DNA from: Benincasa hispida
Lineage: Eukaryota; Streptophyta; Magnoliopsida; Cucurbitales; Cucurbitaceae
Assembly: GCF_009727055.1 (NCBI RefSeq)
Contig: NC_052350.1
Span: 27,691,787 to 27,755,786, forward strand
Length of the DNA: 64,000 bases
Direction of reading: 5' to 3'
Part shown: positions 10,780 to 21,993 of the stretch, piece by piece
Position numbering within the stretch: position 1 is the stretch's first letter
How the letters are laid out: each line of letters opens with the position of its first letter
Notes under the pieces: generated by a model
What the model was told of the DNA's origin: nothing
The model's database searches: none
What the model saw: only the letters and a program-made list of their open reading frames with translations
Program-made: the position numbers and the translations under genes

Positions 10780-11084
10780 ATAAATGCAAGAACTAAACGA
10801 CGGAGCGGTGCTGAGGCTTGCGTTATGCAAGATTGATGAACTCATCTGGACAAATGGCTGTACCGAGAGATGGGTAGACTTGAGTTAGTAGGAGCTGGAC
10901 AAATTAAGTTTCATGCAAAGGAAGTATTATGCAAGAGGAGGACAAATCAAGTAGGTATGTGGCATGGAAGTAGGCGAATGTCAAGGGAGTAGGTGGTGGC
11001 AAAACATGGTGCAAACACTTCTAGAGTAGGAGGTGTCTTGCATTGGAGGCTTGGTTAAGATGAGAAGGATCATTTCCTTAAGCC

Positions 11085-11092
11085 TATAAATA
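11085..11092 (+). promoter_or_regulatory. TATA box of LTR-2 copy 1
   Basis: CCTATAAATACCACCACA is conserved at 21984 in copy 2, and sequence downstream is collinear between the copies. It is repeated at about 13792 in duplicate A'. Confidence 0.5.
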
Positions 11093-11504
11093 CCACCACA
11101 AGCCTTCTTTTGAGTTCATAATCCGAAATCCTCCTTAAATACAGTAGGAAGAGTGTTCAAGAGTAGTTTCGGAGATAGTTATGCATTGATTATGAAGTTC
11201 CAAGAGGAGGAGATGTTGTCGGACAGTGAAGTCTAGAAGTAGCATCAATTTGGGACGAGGATATCTCCCAAAATACTCGTGCGTTTGGAGTGTTTTCAAA
11301 GCCACCGGAAATCTCTGAGAGTGTAGTTTTCAGGGTAGGGCTGCTAGAGAAGAAGCTCCAAGAAATCGGGCTGGAGAATGAGGAAAAGACAGAAGGATCG
11401 AGCTGTTGGGTAAGTTGGGCTAGTCTTGATGTTTTAAAGATTTCGGCCAAACCACGAGAAGTTAAGAGTTAAGATTTTAGAGTAAGCTTCCTGAAAGAGA
11501 GAGA

Positions 11505-14073
11505 TTCATTTATCTCGATATCAAGTGTCTTTAATTTACCTGCGAGATTGGACATTTCCATAATGTACTCCCTTATGTTTCCATTACCCTTATACCTCAT
11601 AGAAGTTAAAGAAGTCAAAAGACTACTTACTTCCACTTTCTTATTTTAGCAAAATATTTCTCAATTTGAGCAAGGAACTTATTGGCATTTTCACTTTTTG
11701 TGATAGAGCCCCGAAAAGACTCCGGAATGAAGTGCCTAATGATCATCAGACACATGCAATTTGACCGTTCCCACTTCTCTATATTAGCCGTATTTGGCTG
11801 TTTCTCAGTAGAAGTAGGTTTATCGGTCCTTAATGCAAGGTCCAAATGCATACACCCAAAAAGTATCTCTAGGCTTTTTTACAAATCTTGAAGTTTGATC
11901 CATTCAACTTAAGGATTGAACTTAGATTTCCAGATATTTGAGTAAGACCAACCTGAAACAATAAACAACAAAACATATGCTCACGATTAAAACATAACAA
12001 AATAATTTCACATATATGGTGGGACCCTTTAACAAGATACCTAGCATAACATTGATGTCCAACCTTGGGCAAAAAACACCAACTGTAAATGGTACTCTCA
12101 ACATAGTAATCAAAGTACTGACAATTAACTCTGTAAAAAAGAAAAAAAAAAGCCTTTCTTTGGACCGCTACTTCACATGAGCAATCCTTATAATTGCCAC
12201 ATACTCATTACCACAATGCATACCCACAATTTGGCCAATAATTATCTTCCTTTGGGCTGATTTAAATTATCCGCATAAATTCTTGAATATGCACATCTTA
12301 TATTTCATAATTAAAATGATCTAGATAATAGAGGCTATTTTGGTAACATATTATTTTTGACCAATTAAATCTAAAATATAGATACAATAATATAATAATA
12401 TTATTGTACAAAAAATAAAGGAGGAAGAACACCAAATAGTCTTTTACAAAATTCACTTAATAATCGCATACACATAAATACAATTAAAGTAACATAAACA
12501 TGTGAATATCACAAAAACAATCAAATTGTAGATTTTAATTCACAAACTTATCAATCAAAAACTAAGAACCCTTTTCAAGAATTTCACCAAGTTATTAATC
12601 AATAAATCTAGAAACGCGGGCAAGAAGTTCAATCAGCAATTAATCCAAATAGTTGACAAATTCAATATTATCAAACTATTAAAAAATAAATTCACTAAAT
12701 TCAATCAGTTTTTTTTTTAACCTTAAAAAAAACAATCAGTGTCCAACATTATCAATCACAATTCAGTTTTTTTTTTTTTTTGAAACTCATATTCATCAAT
12801 TAATATTAATATAACTTTTCAATTTAAAAAAAATAGCGACAACATTAACTTTTCCATTATTAATCAAATTTAAAATCGAACTCATAAAGTCATCCATTAA
12901 GAATTAAAGAAAAAAACTGATAATTAAAACCAGGAACCGCTGGCAAGACTTTAGTCGATAATTGACCGTTACCTTCGCCCAACAGCAACTCCAGTCAGTC
13001 ATTAACCGAAAGTCTTGATGGATAAAACTTGCAGCAACTAAAGACCTAACTCCTTCGATCGGTCTTTAACTTTTTTCCAATGGATTTCATCACATTGGTG
13101 GACTTTTGTCAAGAATGTTGAACTGAACATTCTTAATTTTGACAATAATAGAACTAAGGTTTTTTTTTCTTAAAAAAAACTTTAGGAAACCACGTTCAAT
13201 CAAAATAATCAAGAAAAGACTGAGTGCTTATTGTTCTGGTATATCGGGGACCATAGCTCTAAGGTCTCTTTATATACTAGTTCAATTAGGGTTCCCATTA
13301 AACCCTAATTAACTAGGAATGGGCTTCTACCCATTAAGTCCATACTTAATTAGGAATCTAGGACCTTAATTAATTAGATCACATAATAGGGCCCAATCTA
13401 ATAAAATAACCCAATGTGATAAATTATTAATCTACATACATAGCCCATACTTTAATTAAACATATTATTATTTAAATATGTCTAACAATAAATGCAAGAA
13501 CTAAACGACGGAGCGGTGCTGAGGCTTGCGTTATGCAAGATTGATGAACTCATCTGGACAAATGGCTGTACCGAGAGATGGGTAGACTTGAGTTAGTAGG
13601 AGCTGGACAAATTAAGTTTCATGCAAAGGAAGTATTATGCAAGAGGAGACAAATCAAGTAGGTATGTGGCATGGAAGTAGGCGAATGTCAAGGGAGTAGG
13701 TGGTGGCAAAACATGGTGCAAACACTTCTAGAGTAGGAGGTGTCTTGCATTGGAGGCTTGGTTAAGATGAGAAGGATCATTTCCTTAAGCCTATAAATAC
13801 CACCACAAGCCTTCTTTTGAGTTCATAATCCGAAATCCTCCTTAAATACAGTAGGAAGAGTGTTCAAGAGTAGTTTCGGAGATAGTTATGCATTGATTAT
13901 GAAGTTCCAAGAGGAGGAGATGTTGTCGACAGTGAAGTCTAGAAGTAGCATCAATTTGGGACGAGGATATCTCCCAAAATACTCGTGCGTTTGGAGTGTT
14001 TTCAAAGCCACCGGAAATCTCTGAGAGTGTAGTTTTCAGGGTAGGGCTGCTAGAGAAGAAGCTCCAAGAAATC
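11505..14073. repeat. Duplicated segment A' (second copy), ends at a gap
   Basis: Near-identical to 8792-11367. It starts abruptly in the middle of the copia gag and ends exactly at the run of N. Includes a second copy of gag residues, leader, 5' LTR and part of LTR-2. Most simply explained as a duplicated contig end, not a biological duplication. Confidence 0.95.
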
Positions 14074-14098
14074 NNNNNNNNNNNNNNNNNNNNNNNNN
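14074..14098. other. Assembly gap (25 N)
   Basis: A run of 25 N separates A' from B. Confidence 0.99.
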
Positions 14099-14099
14099 A

Positions 14100-15670
14100 A
14101 AGACATTTTAGAGATGTTTGTAGAAGGAAGTATCTCGAGATAAGGCTTATAACTATGAGTAATCTGAGTTTTAATTTGAATTTAGAACTTAGGGTTCAAA
14201 AGAGGAGCCGAGAAGATCAAGGAACTTCTAAGAGAGAGATTCCTATCCTTACCAAGGTGAATGGTACTTTCTTTTAAGTCTTAAGCATATCTTTTAGAGT
14301 AAATTGTATATGCTTATGTTATAAATGAGTAAATAGCATGAAAATGAGAATATGTGATCGGGATGATCAGGAGGTCAATAGACCTAGTTTTTGAGCCCTA
14401 AATGGAACCTCACGGGATGGTCAAGGGACTAAGAGGTCTAGTTCCTGAGCCTGTGGGAGGATCCTCGTATGGGATGATCAGAGGGCCGACGGGCCTAGCT
14501 TCTGAGCCCATGAGCGGGGAGCTATGTGCACATAGGAGACATAGGGAACAAAGGGAACACAAAAGAGTAAGCGTTTGTAATTAGTAACAGTTAACTATCT
14601 ACCATGTGTGTATGTAGAAAACATACTCATTCTAAGTAGTTATCAGTTTAGCTATCTACTGTGCATGTAGATAGAGTTGAGAACAGACTCATTCAAAGCA
14701 GAGGTTTGAGTACTAAACTCGTTTATATATGATATGCTTGTTATTATGAGTTGAAATAGACTCTAGAAGTTGTTTACCACTCACTGAGCTTTGTGAAGCT
14801 CATTCTGTTATTTCATGTTTCTCTTCCCAGGTAGCGAGTTCTAGGTGCTGCTAAAGTCAAGGTCTGTCACAAGCCATAGTCACACTTCCAGAGGGTTTTG
14901 CGAGTGGTTATTGTAAACTTTGTAGTTAAGACTTGGAATCGTATAAACATTACATGGTTATAATAAAATGGGTCTACTTAATCAGTTGTTGTTTATCTCC
15001 TTGACTTAAAGTTTATTGAGAGTAAAGAGGTTCAGTTGGATTGTAGGTATCTCAAAAGAGTGGTGTCTGTGGTCCCACGCCTCTCCTCGGGCTCAGGAGT
15101 GCGGGCTCGGGGTGGGGTGGTAACAACATAGACATCCACGGTAGAGGAATGCATAGTCTAGGTCTGTAGAGAATTCACTGGTTTCTTCATTCTCTGACTA
15201 CAGTTGTTTGTTTAGATATTTATCTGTTTGTTGTGCATCAATTATCCTTTTCCTTAAAGCATGACTTGCAATTAGCTGTGTTATTCAAGTTGTGATGGTT
15301 TCTGGTATTAGTGAGATCTCAGCTCTTTCAAGGTCATCCATTATGTGTTTGGAGATGGTACTTAGCACTGTTGTGTGAGCTGACTTTCAGCTAAGAGCAT
15401 CAGCCACAATGTTAGCTTTTCCTGGATGATAGAGGATCTCACAATCGTAGTCTTTGACCAATTCTACCCATCTCCGTTGCCTCATATTTAACTTCTTTTG
15501 GGTAAAAAAAGTACTTAAGGCTTTTATGATTTGTATAGATTTGGATCTTTTCCCCATATAAGTAATGTCTCCATATCTTTAAAGCAAGACTACAGCGGCT
15601 AACTCTAAGTCATGGATAGGATAGTTTTGTTCATAAGGTTTAAGTTGTCTTGACGCATATGCTATTACCT
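14100..15670. repeat. Duplicated segment B (first copy)
   Basis: About 1.57 kb near-identical to 15795-17366. It contains the LTR-2 3' part, LTR end and the integrase N-terminal/RNase H end of gypsy-1, then switches at 15671 to the sequence (GGCTGGAGAATGAGG) that follows segment A at 11370. Confidence 0.95.
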
Positions 15671-15783
15671 GGCTGGAGAATGAGGAAAAGACAGAAGGAT
15701 CGAGCTGTTGGGTAAGTTGGGCCAGTCTTGATGTTGTGATGATTACGGCCAAACCACGAACATTTCTGAGCTAATATTTTGAG

Positions 15784-15888
15784 GTAAGCTTCCTAAGACA
15801 TTTTAGAGTATGTTTGTAGAAGGAAGTATCTCGAGATAAGGCTTATAACTATGAGTAATCTGAGTTTTAATTTGAATTTAGAACTTAG
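15784..15888 (+). other. Putative intron 1 in LTR-2 (105 bp, GT-AG)
   Basis: Begins GAG|GTAAGCTTCC and ends GAACTTAG|GGTTC. In LTR-2 copy 2 the flanks are joined directly (TTTTAAG|GGTTCAAAA at 22391/22392) with nothing between. The part from 15795 is repeated in segment B at 14100-14190. Confidence 0.65.
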
Positions 15889-15952
15889 GGTTCAAAAGAG
15901 GAGCCGAGAAGATCAAGGAACTTCTAAGAGAGAGATTCCTATCCTTACCAAG

Positions 15953-16526
15953 GTGAATGGTACTTTCCTTTAAGTCTTAAGCATATCTTTTAGAGTAAAT
16001 TGTATATGCTTATGTTATAAATGAGTAAATAGCATGAAAATGAGAATATGTGATCGGGATGATCAGGAGGTCAATAGACCTAGTTTTTGAGCCCTAAATG
16101 GAACCTCACGGGATGGTCAAGGGACTAAGAGGTCTAGTTCCTGAGCCTGTGGGAGGATCCTCGTATGGGATGATCAGAGGGCCGACGGGCCTAGCTTCTG
16201 AGCCCATGAGCGGGGAGCTATGTGCACATAGGAGACATAGGGAACAAAGGGAACACAAAAGAGTAAGCGTTTGTAATTAGTAACAGTTAACTATCTACCA
16301 TGTGTGTATGTAGAAAACATACTCATTCTAAGTAGTTATCAGTTTAGCTATCTACTGTGCATGTAGATAGAGTTGAGAACAGACTCATTCAAAGCAGAGG
16401 TTTGAGTACTAAACTCGTTTATATATGATATGCTTGTTATTATGAGTTGAAATAGACTCTAGAAGTTGTTTACCACTCACTGAGCTTTGTGAAGCTCATT
16501 CTGTTATTTCATGTTTCTCTTCCCAG
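15953..16526 (+). other. Putative intron 2 in LTR-2 (574 bp, GT-AG)
   Basis: Begins CCAAG|GTGAATGG and ends in a pyrimidine-rich acceptor TTTCTCTTCCCAG before GTAGCGAG. Copy 2 has CCAAG|GTAGCGA at 22455/22456, that is, exactly the spliced form. The same 574-bp segment is at 14257-14830 in duplicate B. A 4-bp AGGT repeat at the ends also allows a simple deletion as explanation. Confidence 0.65.
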
Positions 16527-16657
16527 GTAGCGAGTTCTAGGTGCTGCTAAAGTCAAGGTCTGTCACAAGCCATAGTCACACTTCCAGAGGGTTTTGCGAG
16601 TGGTTATTGTAAACTTTGTAGTTAAGACTTGGAATCGTATAAACATTACATGGTTAT

Positions 16658-16663
16658 AATAAA
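16658..16663 (+). promoter_or_regulatory. AATAAA polyadenylation-type signal in LTR-2
   Basis: AATAAA lies downstream of putative intron 2 and is conserved in copy 2 near 22596. Confidence 0.4.
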
Positions 16664-16820
16664 ATGGGTCTACTTAATCAGTTGTTGTTTATCTCCTTGA
16701 CTTAAAGTTTATTGAGAGTAAAGAGGTTCAGTTGGATTGTAGGTATCTCAAAAGAGTGGTGTCTGTGGTCCCACGCCTCTCCTCGGGCTCAGGAGTGCGG
16801 GCTCGGGGTGGGGTGTGACA

Positions 16821-16825
16821 ACATA
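16821..16825. repeat. Target-site duplication ACATA (right)
   Basis: Partner of 5906-5910; immediately follows the LTR-2 end. Confidence 0.85.
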
Positions 16826-17133
16826 GACATCCACGGTAGAGGAATGCATAGTCTAGGTCTGTAGAGAATTCACTGGTTTCTTCATTCTCTGACTACAGTT
16901 GTTTGTTTAGATATTTATCTGTTTGTTGTGCATCAATTATCCTTTTCCTTAAAGCATGACTTGCAATTAGCTGTGTTATTCAAGTTGTGATGGTTTCTGG
17001 TATTAGTGAGATCTCAGCTCTTTCAAGGTCATCCATTATGTGTTTGGAGATGGTACTTAGCACTGTTGTGTGAGCTGACTTTCAGCTAAGAGCATCAGCC
17101 ACAATGTTAGCTTTTCCTGGATGATAGAGGATC
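16826..17133 (-). pseudogene. Gypsy-1 RNase H end and integrase N-terminal part
   Basis: Minus-strand reading continues from RNase H into [14 protein letters not shown] and [18 protein letters not shown] text (about 17095-17175) and then a degraded region with DDLERAEISL, ending in LCIP-type residues at the ACATA target site. The frame resumes in the same protein at 5905 across the solo LTR. Confidence 0.7.
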
Positions 17134-17583
17134 TCACAATCGTAGTCTTTGACCAATTCTACCCATCTCCGTTGCCTCATATTTAACTTCTTTTGGGTAA
17201 AAAAAGTACTTAAGGCTTTTATGATTTGTATAGATTTGGATCTTTTCCCCATATAAGTAATGTCTCCATATCTTTAAAGCAAAGACTACAGCGGCTAACT
17301 CTAAGTCATGGATAGGATAGTTTTGTTCATAAGGTTTAAGTTGTCTTGACGCATATGCTATTACCTTGCCATGTTGCATCAAGAAACAACCAAGCTCCTT
17401 CTTTGATGCGTCATTGTAGACAGTTAAACCCCCTGATCCATCAAGTATAATGAGAATAGGGGTTGTAGTCAATCTTTCTTTTAGTTCCTGGAAGCTTTGT
17501 CCACATACTTGGTTCCAGACAGAAGGATTATTCTTCTTGGTGAAGTTAGTTAATGGTAATGCTACACTTAAGAAATTCTTCAC
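17134..17583 (-). pseudogene. Gypsy-1 RNase H
   Basis: Open for 149 codons on the minus strand. The RT-connection region ([19 protein letters not shown]) is followed by the RNase H fold with [16 protein letters not shown] (first catalytic Asp), [39 protein letters not shown] and [12 protein letters not shown]. The second catalytic block (normally T-D-H) reads TNH here, so the Asp is lost. Separated from RT by a frameshift near 17600-17715. Confidence 0.9.
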
Positions 17584-17589
17584 AAATCA

Positions 17590-18245
17590 TCTATAATATC
17601 TTGCTAATCCAAGAAATCTTCGCACCTCACTGATCGTTGTTGGGCAATGCCATTTGCTAACTGTTTCAATCTTAACAAGATCCACTGAGATTCCTTCTTG
17701 TTTTACAATATGCCCTAGGTAGGCAACTTGTCGCACCCAAAACTCGCGCTTGGAGAATTTGGCATAAACTTTTTATTTCTTAATATGAAAAGGACGTCCC
17801 TAAGATGTTTTTCATGTTCTACCTCAAACTTGGAATAGACCAAAATATCATCTATGAATACGATCACGAAGTTATCAATATAGTCCTTAAAAATTCTATT
17901 CATCAGGTCTATGAAGTCTTCTGGGGCATTAATTAATCCAAATGGCATCACAACGAATTCATAATGCCTATATCTTGTTCGGAAAGCAGTCTTGAGTGTA
18001 CCAGACTCCTTGATTCGTAGTTGATGATATCCATATCGTAAGTCTATTTTGGAGAATATTGAGACTCCTTGTAATTGGTCAAATAGGTCGTCAATACGTG
18101 GGAGTGGGTACTTATTCTTTATTGTCAACTTATTCAACTCCCGATAATCTATACATAAATGCATTGATCCATCCTTTTTCTTAACAAATAAGACAGGTGC
18201 TCCCCATGGAGACACGCTAGGGCGTATAAATCCCCTGTCTAACAA
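17590..18245 (-). pseudogene. Gypsy-1 reverse transcriptase
   Basis: The minus-strand frame from 18245 carries RT blocks in order: [70 protein letters not shown] and the catalytic FIDDILVYS (residues 130-138 of this frame). The DD pair is kept. After RNKKF the frame shifts near 17760, so C-terminal residues are not in frame. In an intact element this would be one polyprotein with protease upstream and RNase H downstream. Lineage is Ty3/gypsy. Confidence 0.92.
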
Positions 18246-18271
18246 TTCTTGTAATTGTATTTTGAGTTATT

Positions 18272-19063
18272 TTAACTTTGCAGGCGCCATTCTATATGGT
18301 GCTTTAGATACAGTTCAGCTCCAGGAATTAGGTCTATATAAAATTCTATTTCTCGATTAGGTGGTAAACCTGGAAGCTCTTCTGGGAATATATCGTCAAA
18401 CTTTCTTATTACAGGAATGGCCTTAATTTCATCCTTTTGGTTTCGTAAATCCATCACACTTGATAGACATGCCCAAGCCCCATAATTGAGCAAATGCTTA
18501 GTTTTTAAGGATAAAATTATTGTTGGGGCTGATCGTATATTAGATCTCTTAAATTTAAACTTGGTTCCTGTTGGAAAGGTAAATATGACCTCTTTATTAT
18601 GCCAATCTATGCTTGCATAGTTTGCTGCTAACCAGTCCATACCTAGTATTATGTCAAAATGACTTATGTCTAGGATGATAAGGGTCACCCCTAGTTTATG
18701 TCCTGATACTGACAACTCGCAGTTTTCCACAACTGAATGGGCCAACATAGATACTCTGATAGGAGTAGCTATGGATCGATTGTAGCCTAAGGGCTTTGAT
18801 GTTAGTTGAGCATGTTGTGCAAATGTTGTAGAGATGAATGAATGACTAGAGCCCAAATCAAATAAAGAGAAGGCATAATACCCGAGGATGACAATTGCAT
18901 CTTGATCCTCTGCCTCTTTACGTGTAATAGCAAACACCCATCCTTTCTGTTGTTGGGTAACCTTGTTACTGGTAGGCTGAGTGGTCTGGTCAGTTGATAC
19001 TTGGGTGATGAGCTTTGGGCAAGCCTTTGCATAGTGACCCGTTTGGCCACAATTGAAACACAC
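18272..19063 (-). pseudogene. Gypsy-1 gag zinc knuckle and aspartic protease
   Basis: A 263-residue minus-strand frame. The CCHC knuckle CFNCGQTGHYAKACP is at its start, followed by a Q/T-rich linker and a retropepsin domain. The active-site block reads LFDLGSSHSFIS (Asp at residue 69), where gypsy elements usually have D-S-G or D-T-G. The Asp is retained but the second position is Leu. Later blocks VTLIILDISHFDIILGMDWL and the EELPGLPPNREIEF linker to RT are clear. The frame ends shortly before RT at a stop near 18272. Confidence 0.9.
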
Positions 19064-19115
19064 TCCTAAGTTCCGGAGACATTGCCCCTGATGGTGTTTT
19101 CCACAATTTTCGCAC

Positions 19116-19841
19116 TTAGGATATGTGAATGTTTGACTTTTCTATTGTAACTGTAGCCTTGAGTGCCTTGGGAATTTTTTGCTTCCCTTGTGAACGTTGG
19201 AAGCCTTGTTGATTGAATTTCCTCTTTTGATTTGGTATGAATTCTCGTTCAAAAGTTGAGGTTTTGGCAGCAAGATTTACTTCCATGAGTAAGGCCAACT
19301 TGAGGGCAAGTGCATACTTTTTATGTCGGAAAGCAGTAACTATGTCCCGAACGCCTTCTCTTAATCCCCAAATAAACCTCTCCACCTTCTTCTCTTCTGT
19401 GTCCACTAGCTGAGGAACAAAGTGAGACAAGCGATCAAATTTTCGTTCATACTCCGCCACCAACATGTTCTCTTGACAAAGATTAAGAAATTCCATTTCC
19501 TTTTTATATCTAACTGTCAAAGGGAAATACTTGTTGTAAAAAGCCTAACTAAATTGCTGCCACAAGATCGAACCTTTGATTGTTTTTTGTGTGGATTCCC
19601 ACTAGAACTTTGCATCACCTCTTAACATGAAGGTGGCACAATTTACTTTCTGTTCTTCTGGGATGTTTATGTGGCAAAAAATGGTTTTTATTTCTGTTAT
19701 CCAATTCTTTGCTATAGTTGGGTCCACAGATGATCCATCAAATGTTGAAGGATTGAACTTCCTGAATTCTCGGATGATTTTCGAGTCATTTGTATCGTTG
19801 GTTATTGATGCAGTGGATGAGGTTGTGCTTCCATTACTCAT
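19116..19841 (-). pseudogene. Gypsy-1 gag
   Basis: Two minus-strand segments, 19841-19602 and 19520-19116, give a Retrotrans_gag-type capsid: FRKFNPSTFDGSSVDPTIAK, CATFMLRGDA, then MTVRYKKEMEFLNLCQ, VAEYERKFDRLSHF and EKKVERFIWGL. The gap between the segments holds a stop and frameshift, so the gag is dead. It lies just inside the PBS at 20175. Confidence 0.88.
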
Positions 19842-20174
19842 ATTCTGTATTAGTATTTATAGTGCTTCTGGTGTAAGTAACACGTAAGGCATTTGTCCAT
19901 TTCCTTGATTTTGAACCCCTGTGGGTTCCCTTCGAGGTCTATCTCGTCGTGTTGAACTCGTCGTGGTGGTATCTGGTACATACATATTTTCATAGTAAGG
20001 AAACAATCTAATCCTACTTCTCTAGCCTACATTGATGCTTACTAAATTTATCTACTAGGTTACTTGTATGAAATTTCCACTTACCAGCATAACATAACCA
20101 AGGACATCACTTAACAGACCAAACCATCGAACATCACGACTCTTCTAATGCAGTAGAGCCTATTTGGCTCAAAT

Positions 20175-20186
20175 GCTTTGATATCA
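20175..20186 (-). other. Gypsy-1 primer binding site, tRNA-iMet type
   Basis: Plus-strand GCTTTGATATCA is the reverse complement of TGATATCAAAGC, close to the standard plant PBS TGGTATCAGAGC. It is next to the LTR start at 20190 and shows the right-hand LTR is the 5' LTR. Confidence 0.75.
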
Positions 20187-20994
20187 AATTGTAACGACCA
20201 GACCCTTACATAATAAGGTCCGACCACTACAACATGCATACTTAGGCTTTTCTATCATGAGATGAGTTTTGATGAAAATTTCAAAAGTACATATCTAAAA
20301 TTTTATTAATTAAGTAGCAAACTATACAAAAAATTTATTTTACAAAATACCAGGATTCATAAAACATTAGCATAGTGGAACAAAATGCATATATGACCAA
20401 AATAGTGAGTTTGATGGTTGACCCTTGAGCGACGTCCAGTCATGCCTCCTACGCTATGTCCTTATCTACAAAATCTGTGGAAAAAAAATAGGATGAGTAT
20501 ATAATATACCCAGTAAGTAGTTCTCACTTAAGGTAGTGACCAAATGCATAATCACAGGCAACATTTCATTAAAACATATGACTGTGTGAAACCCAAATTT
20601 CAATTTCCCTACTTAAGCAGGTAATCAAGGGAATTAACTAAGTATAAGTTAAATCTTATGTTGAAGAAAAGGAAAATTCTAAGTATTGGAATAGATTTTC
20701 TTTGTGTATCTTTGAGTTGAGCCTTAACTATTGGAATTTGGCTAAGTGTGAAGTAAAAAAGAAACCATGCATTTGGTGTTAGGAAACGTTACCGCATGAG
20801 ATGAGGCTAAGTGTAGAGGTTAAAAGAAATTAATCATTGAAGCCAAGGACAACCATGCATTGAACTTGTGAGGTTTGGACACATGTTGGCCAAAGCAAGA
20901 GGCATTGCCCAAAGGTTGCTCGTGCGTTGAGGCTGCGTGAGCGAGAGCAAGAGAGCCAAAAAATAAGCGTAAGGCGCTGGGCATGGAAGTATTG

Positions 20995-21680
20995 TACGCG
21001 TGGACAATCATGTAGCTACAGGGGATGCTAGACGATAACACTACACGATAGGCGATGACACTATACAATCAACATAAGTGCTAGATGATAACACTAAACA
21101 ATGAGCTCGGGCGCTAGACGATAAGTGTAGATGTTGGACAATGTGTTAGGCACAAGAGCTAGACGATAGACGAAACGCTAGACGATGGGCGTTGCACGAT
21201 AGGCGAAGCACTAGACAATGGGCATTGTGCGATAAACGCAAACGCTAGATGATGGTGCTACACGATAAGCAGACTTGCTAGACGATGGGCGAGATGCGTT
21301 AGATGATAGGCATCAACGCTACACAATGAGCGACAGCGAGATCATTAACAGTGAAAGCTACACGATGAATAGTAACAAGAGCTCCGCGATGAGTGGTAGT
21401 GATAGCTACACGATGAGCGGCAGCGAGAGCTACGCGATGAGCGAGAGTGAGATTGTTAGGTGATCAGCGACAGCGAGAGATCACTAAATGATGGAGCTAT
21501 GCGATGGGGCGTAAGTGTTATGCGATAAGCACAGACGCTAGACGATTGACAACAGCGAGAGAGTTGGATAATGAACGACAGCGAGAGGGCTGGATGTTAA
21601 GCGACTGTGAGAGATTAGCTAGACGATGGAGTTATGTGATGAAGTACAAGAGCTACACGATGAACTAAATGATAGGTCAA
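20995..21680 (+). repeat. Degenerate ACGAT-rich quasi-repeat array in LTR-2 copy 2
   Basis: Many variants of GCTAGACGATGGGC, CTACACGATAGG and AGCGACAGCGAG. Same family of motif as 6230-6817, but the two arrays are not alignable unit by unit. Confidence 0.75.
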
Positions 21681-21985
21681 ATGTTTATGCAGTATTGAGG
21701 TTGCATTACGCAAGGCTGATGAATTCACCCAGATAAGTGGCTGAAGCAAGAGGAGGTTGAGCTTGAGTTAGTAGGAGGTGGACGAATAGAGTTTCATTCA
21801 AGGAAGATTTATGCATGAGGAAGACAACTCAAACTCCATGCAAGTAGGTGAGTGGCATGAAAGTAGGTGAATGGCAAGGAAGTAGGTGGTGGCAAAGCTT
21901 GGTGCAAACACTCCAAAAGTTGTTAAAGTAAGAGGAGTCTTGCATTAGAAGCCTTAAGAAATGAGAAGGATCGATTCCTTTGGCC

Positions 21986-21993
21986 TATAAATA
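21986..21993 (+). promoter_or_regulatory. TATA box of LTR-2 copy 2
   Basis: TATAAATA in the same context as 11085 of copy 1. Confidence 0.5.

Larger units (their letters stand above)
8792..11367. repeat. Duplicated segment A (first copy)
   Basis: About 2.57 kb, from mid-gag of copia-A through its 5' LTR into LTR-2, near-identical to 11505-14073. The copies differ mainly by one-base indels (for example one T at the homopolymer near 8933). Confidence 0.95.
5911..16820. mobile_element. Solo LTR of family LTR-2, copy 1, interrupted by copia-A
   Basis: Starts TGTGAAACCTGG and ends GGGTGTGACA, with a 5-bp ACATA duplication on each side and no internal coding region of its own, so it is a solo LTR inside the gypsy-1 integrase. 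Its sequence runs 5911-6817, resumes at 10780 after the nested copia-A, and finishes at 16820. An assembly-type duplication (11505-15794) is embedded in it. Read in the plus direction it looks like a transcription unit: TATAAATA at 11085, two GT-AG segments absent from copy 2, and AATAAA at 16658. Once insert and duplication are removed the LTR is about 2.7 kb. Confidence 0.85.
15795..17366. repeat. Duplicated segment B' (second copy)
   Basis: Near-identical to 14100-15670 but continuing into intact gypsy-1 RNase H sequence, so this is the copy that agrees with the flanking element. Confidence 0.95.

Noticed and set aside
14402..16280. Identical 60-codon frames at 14402 and 16098 as a duplicated gene
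   Set aside because: They are inside LTR-2 putative intron 2 and are duplicated only because segments B and B' are duplicated.
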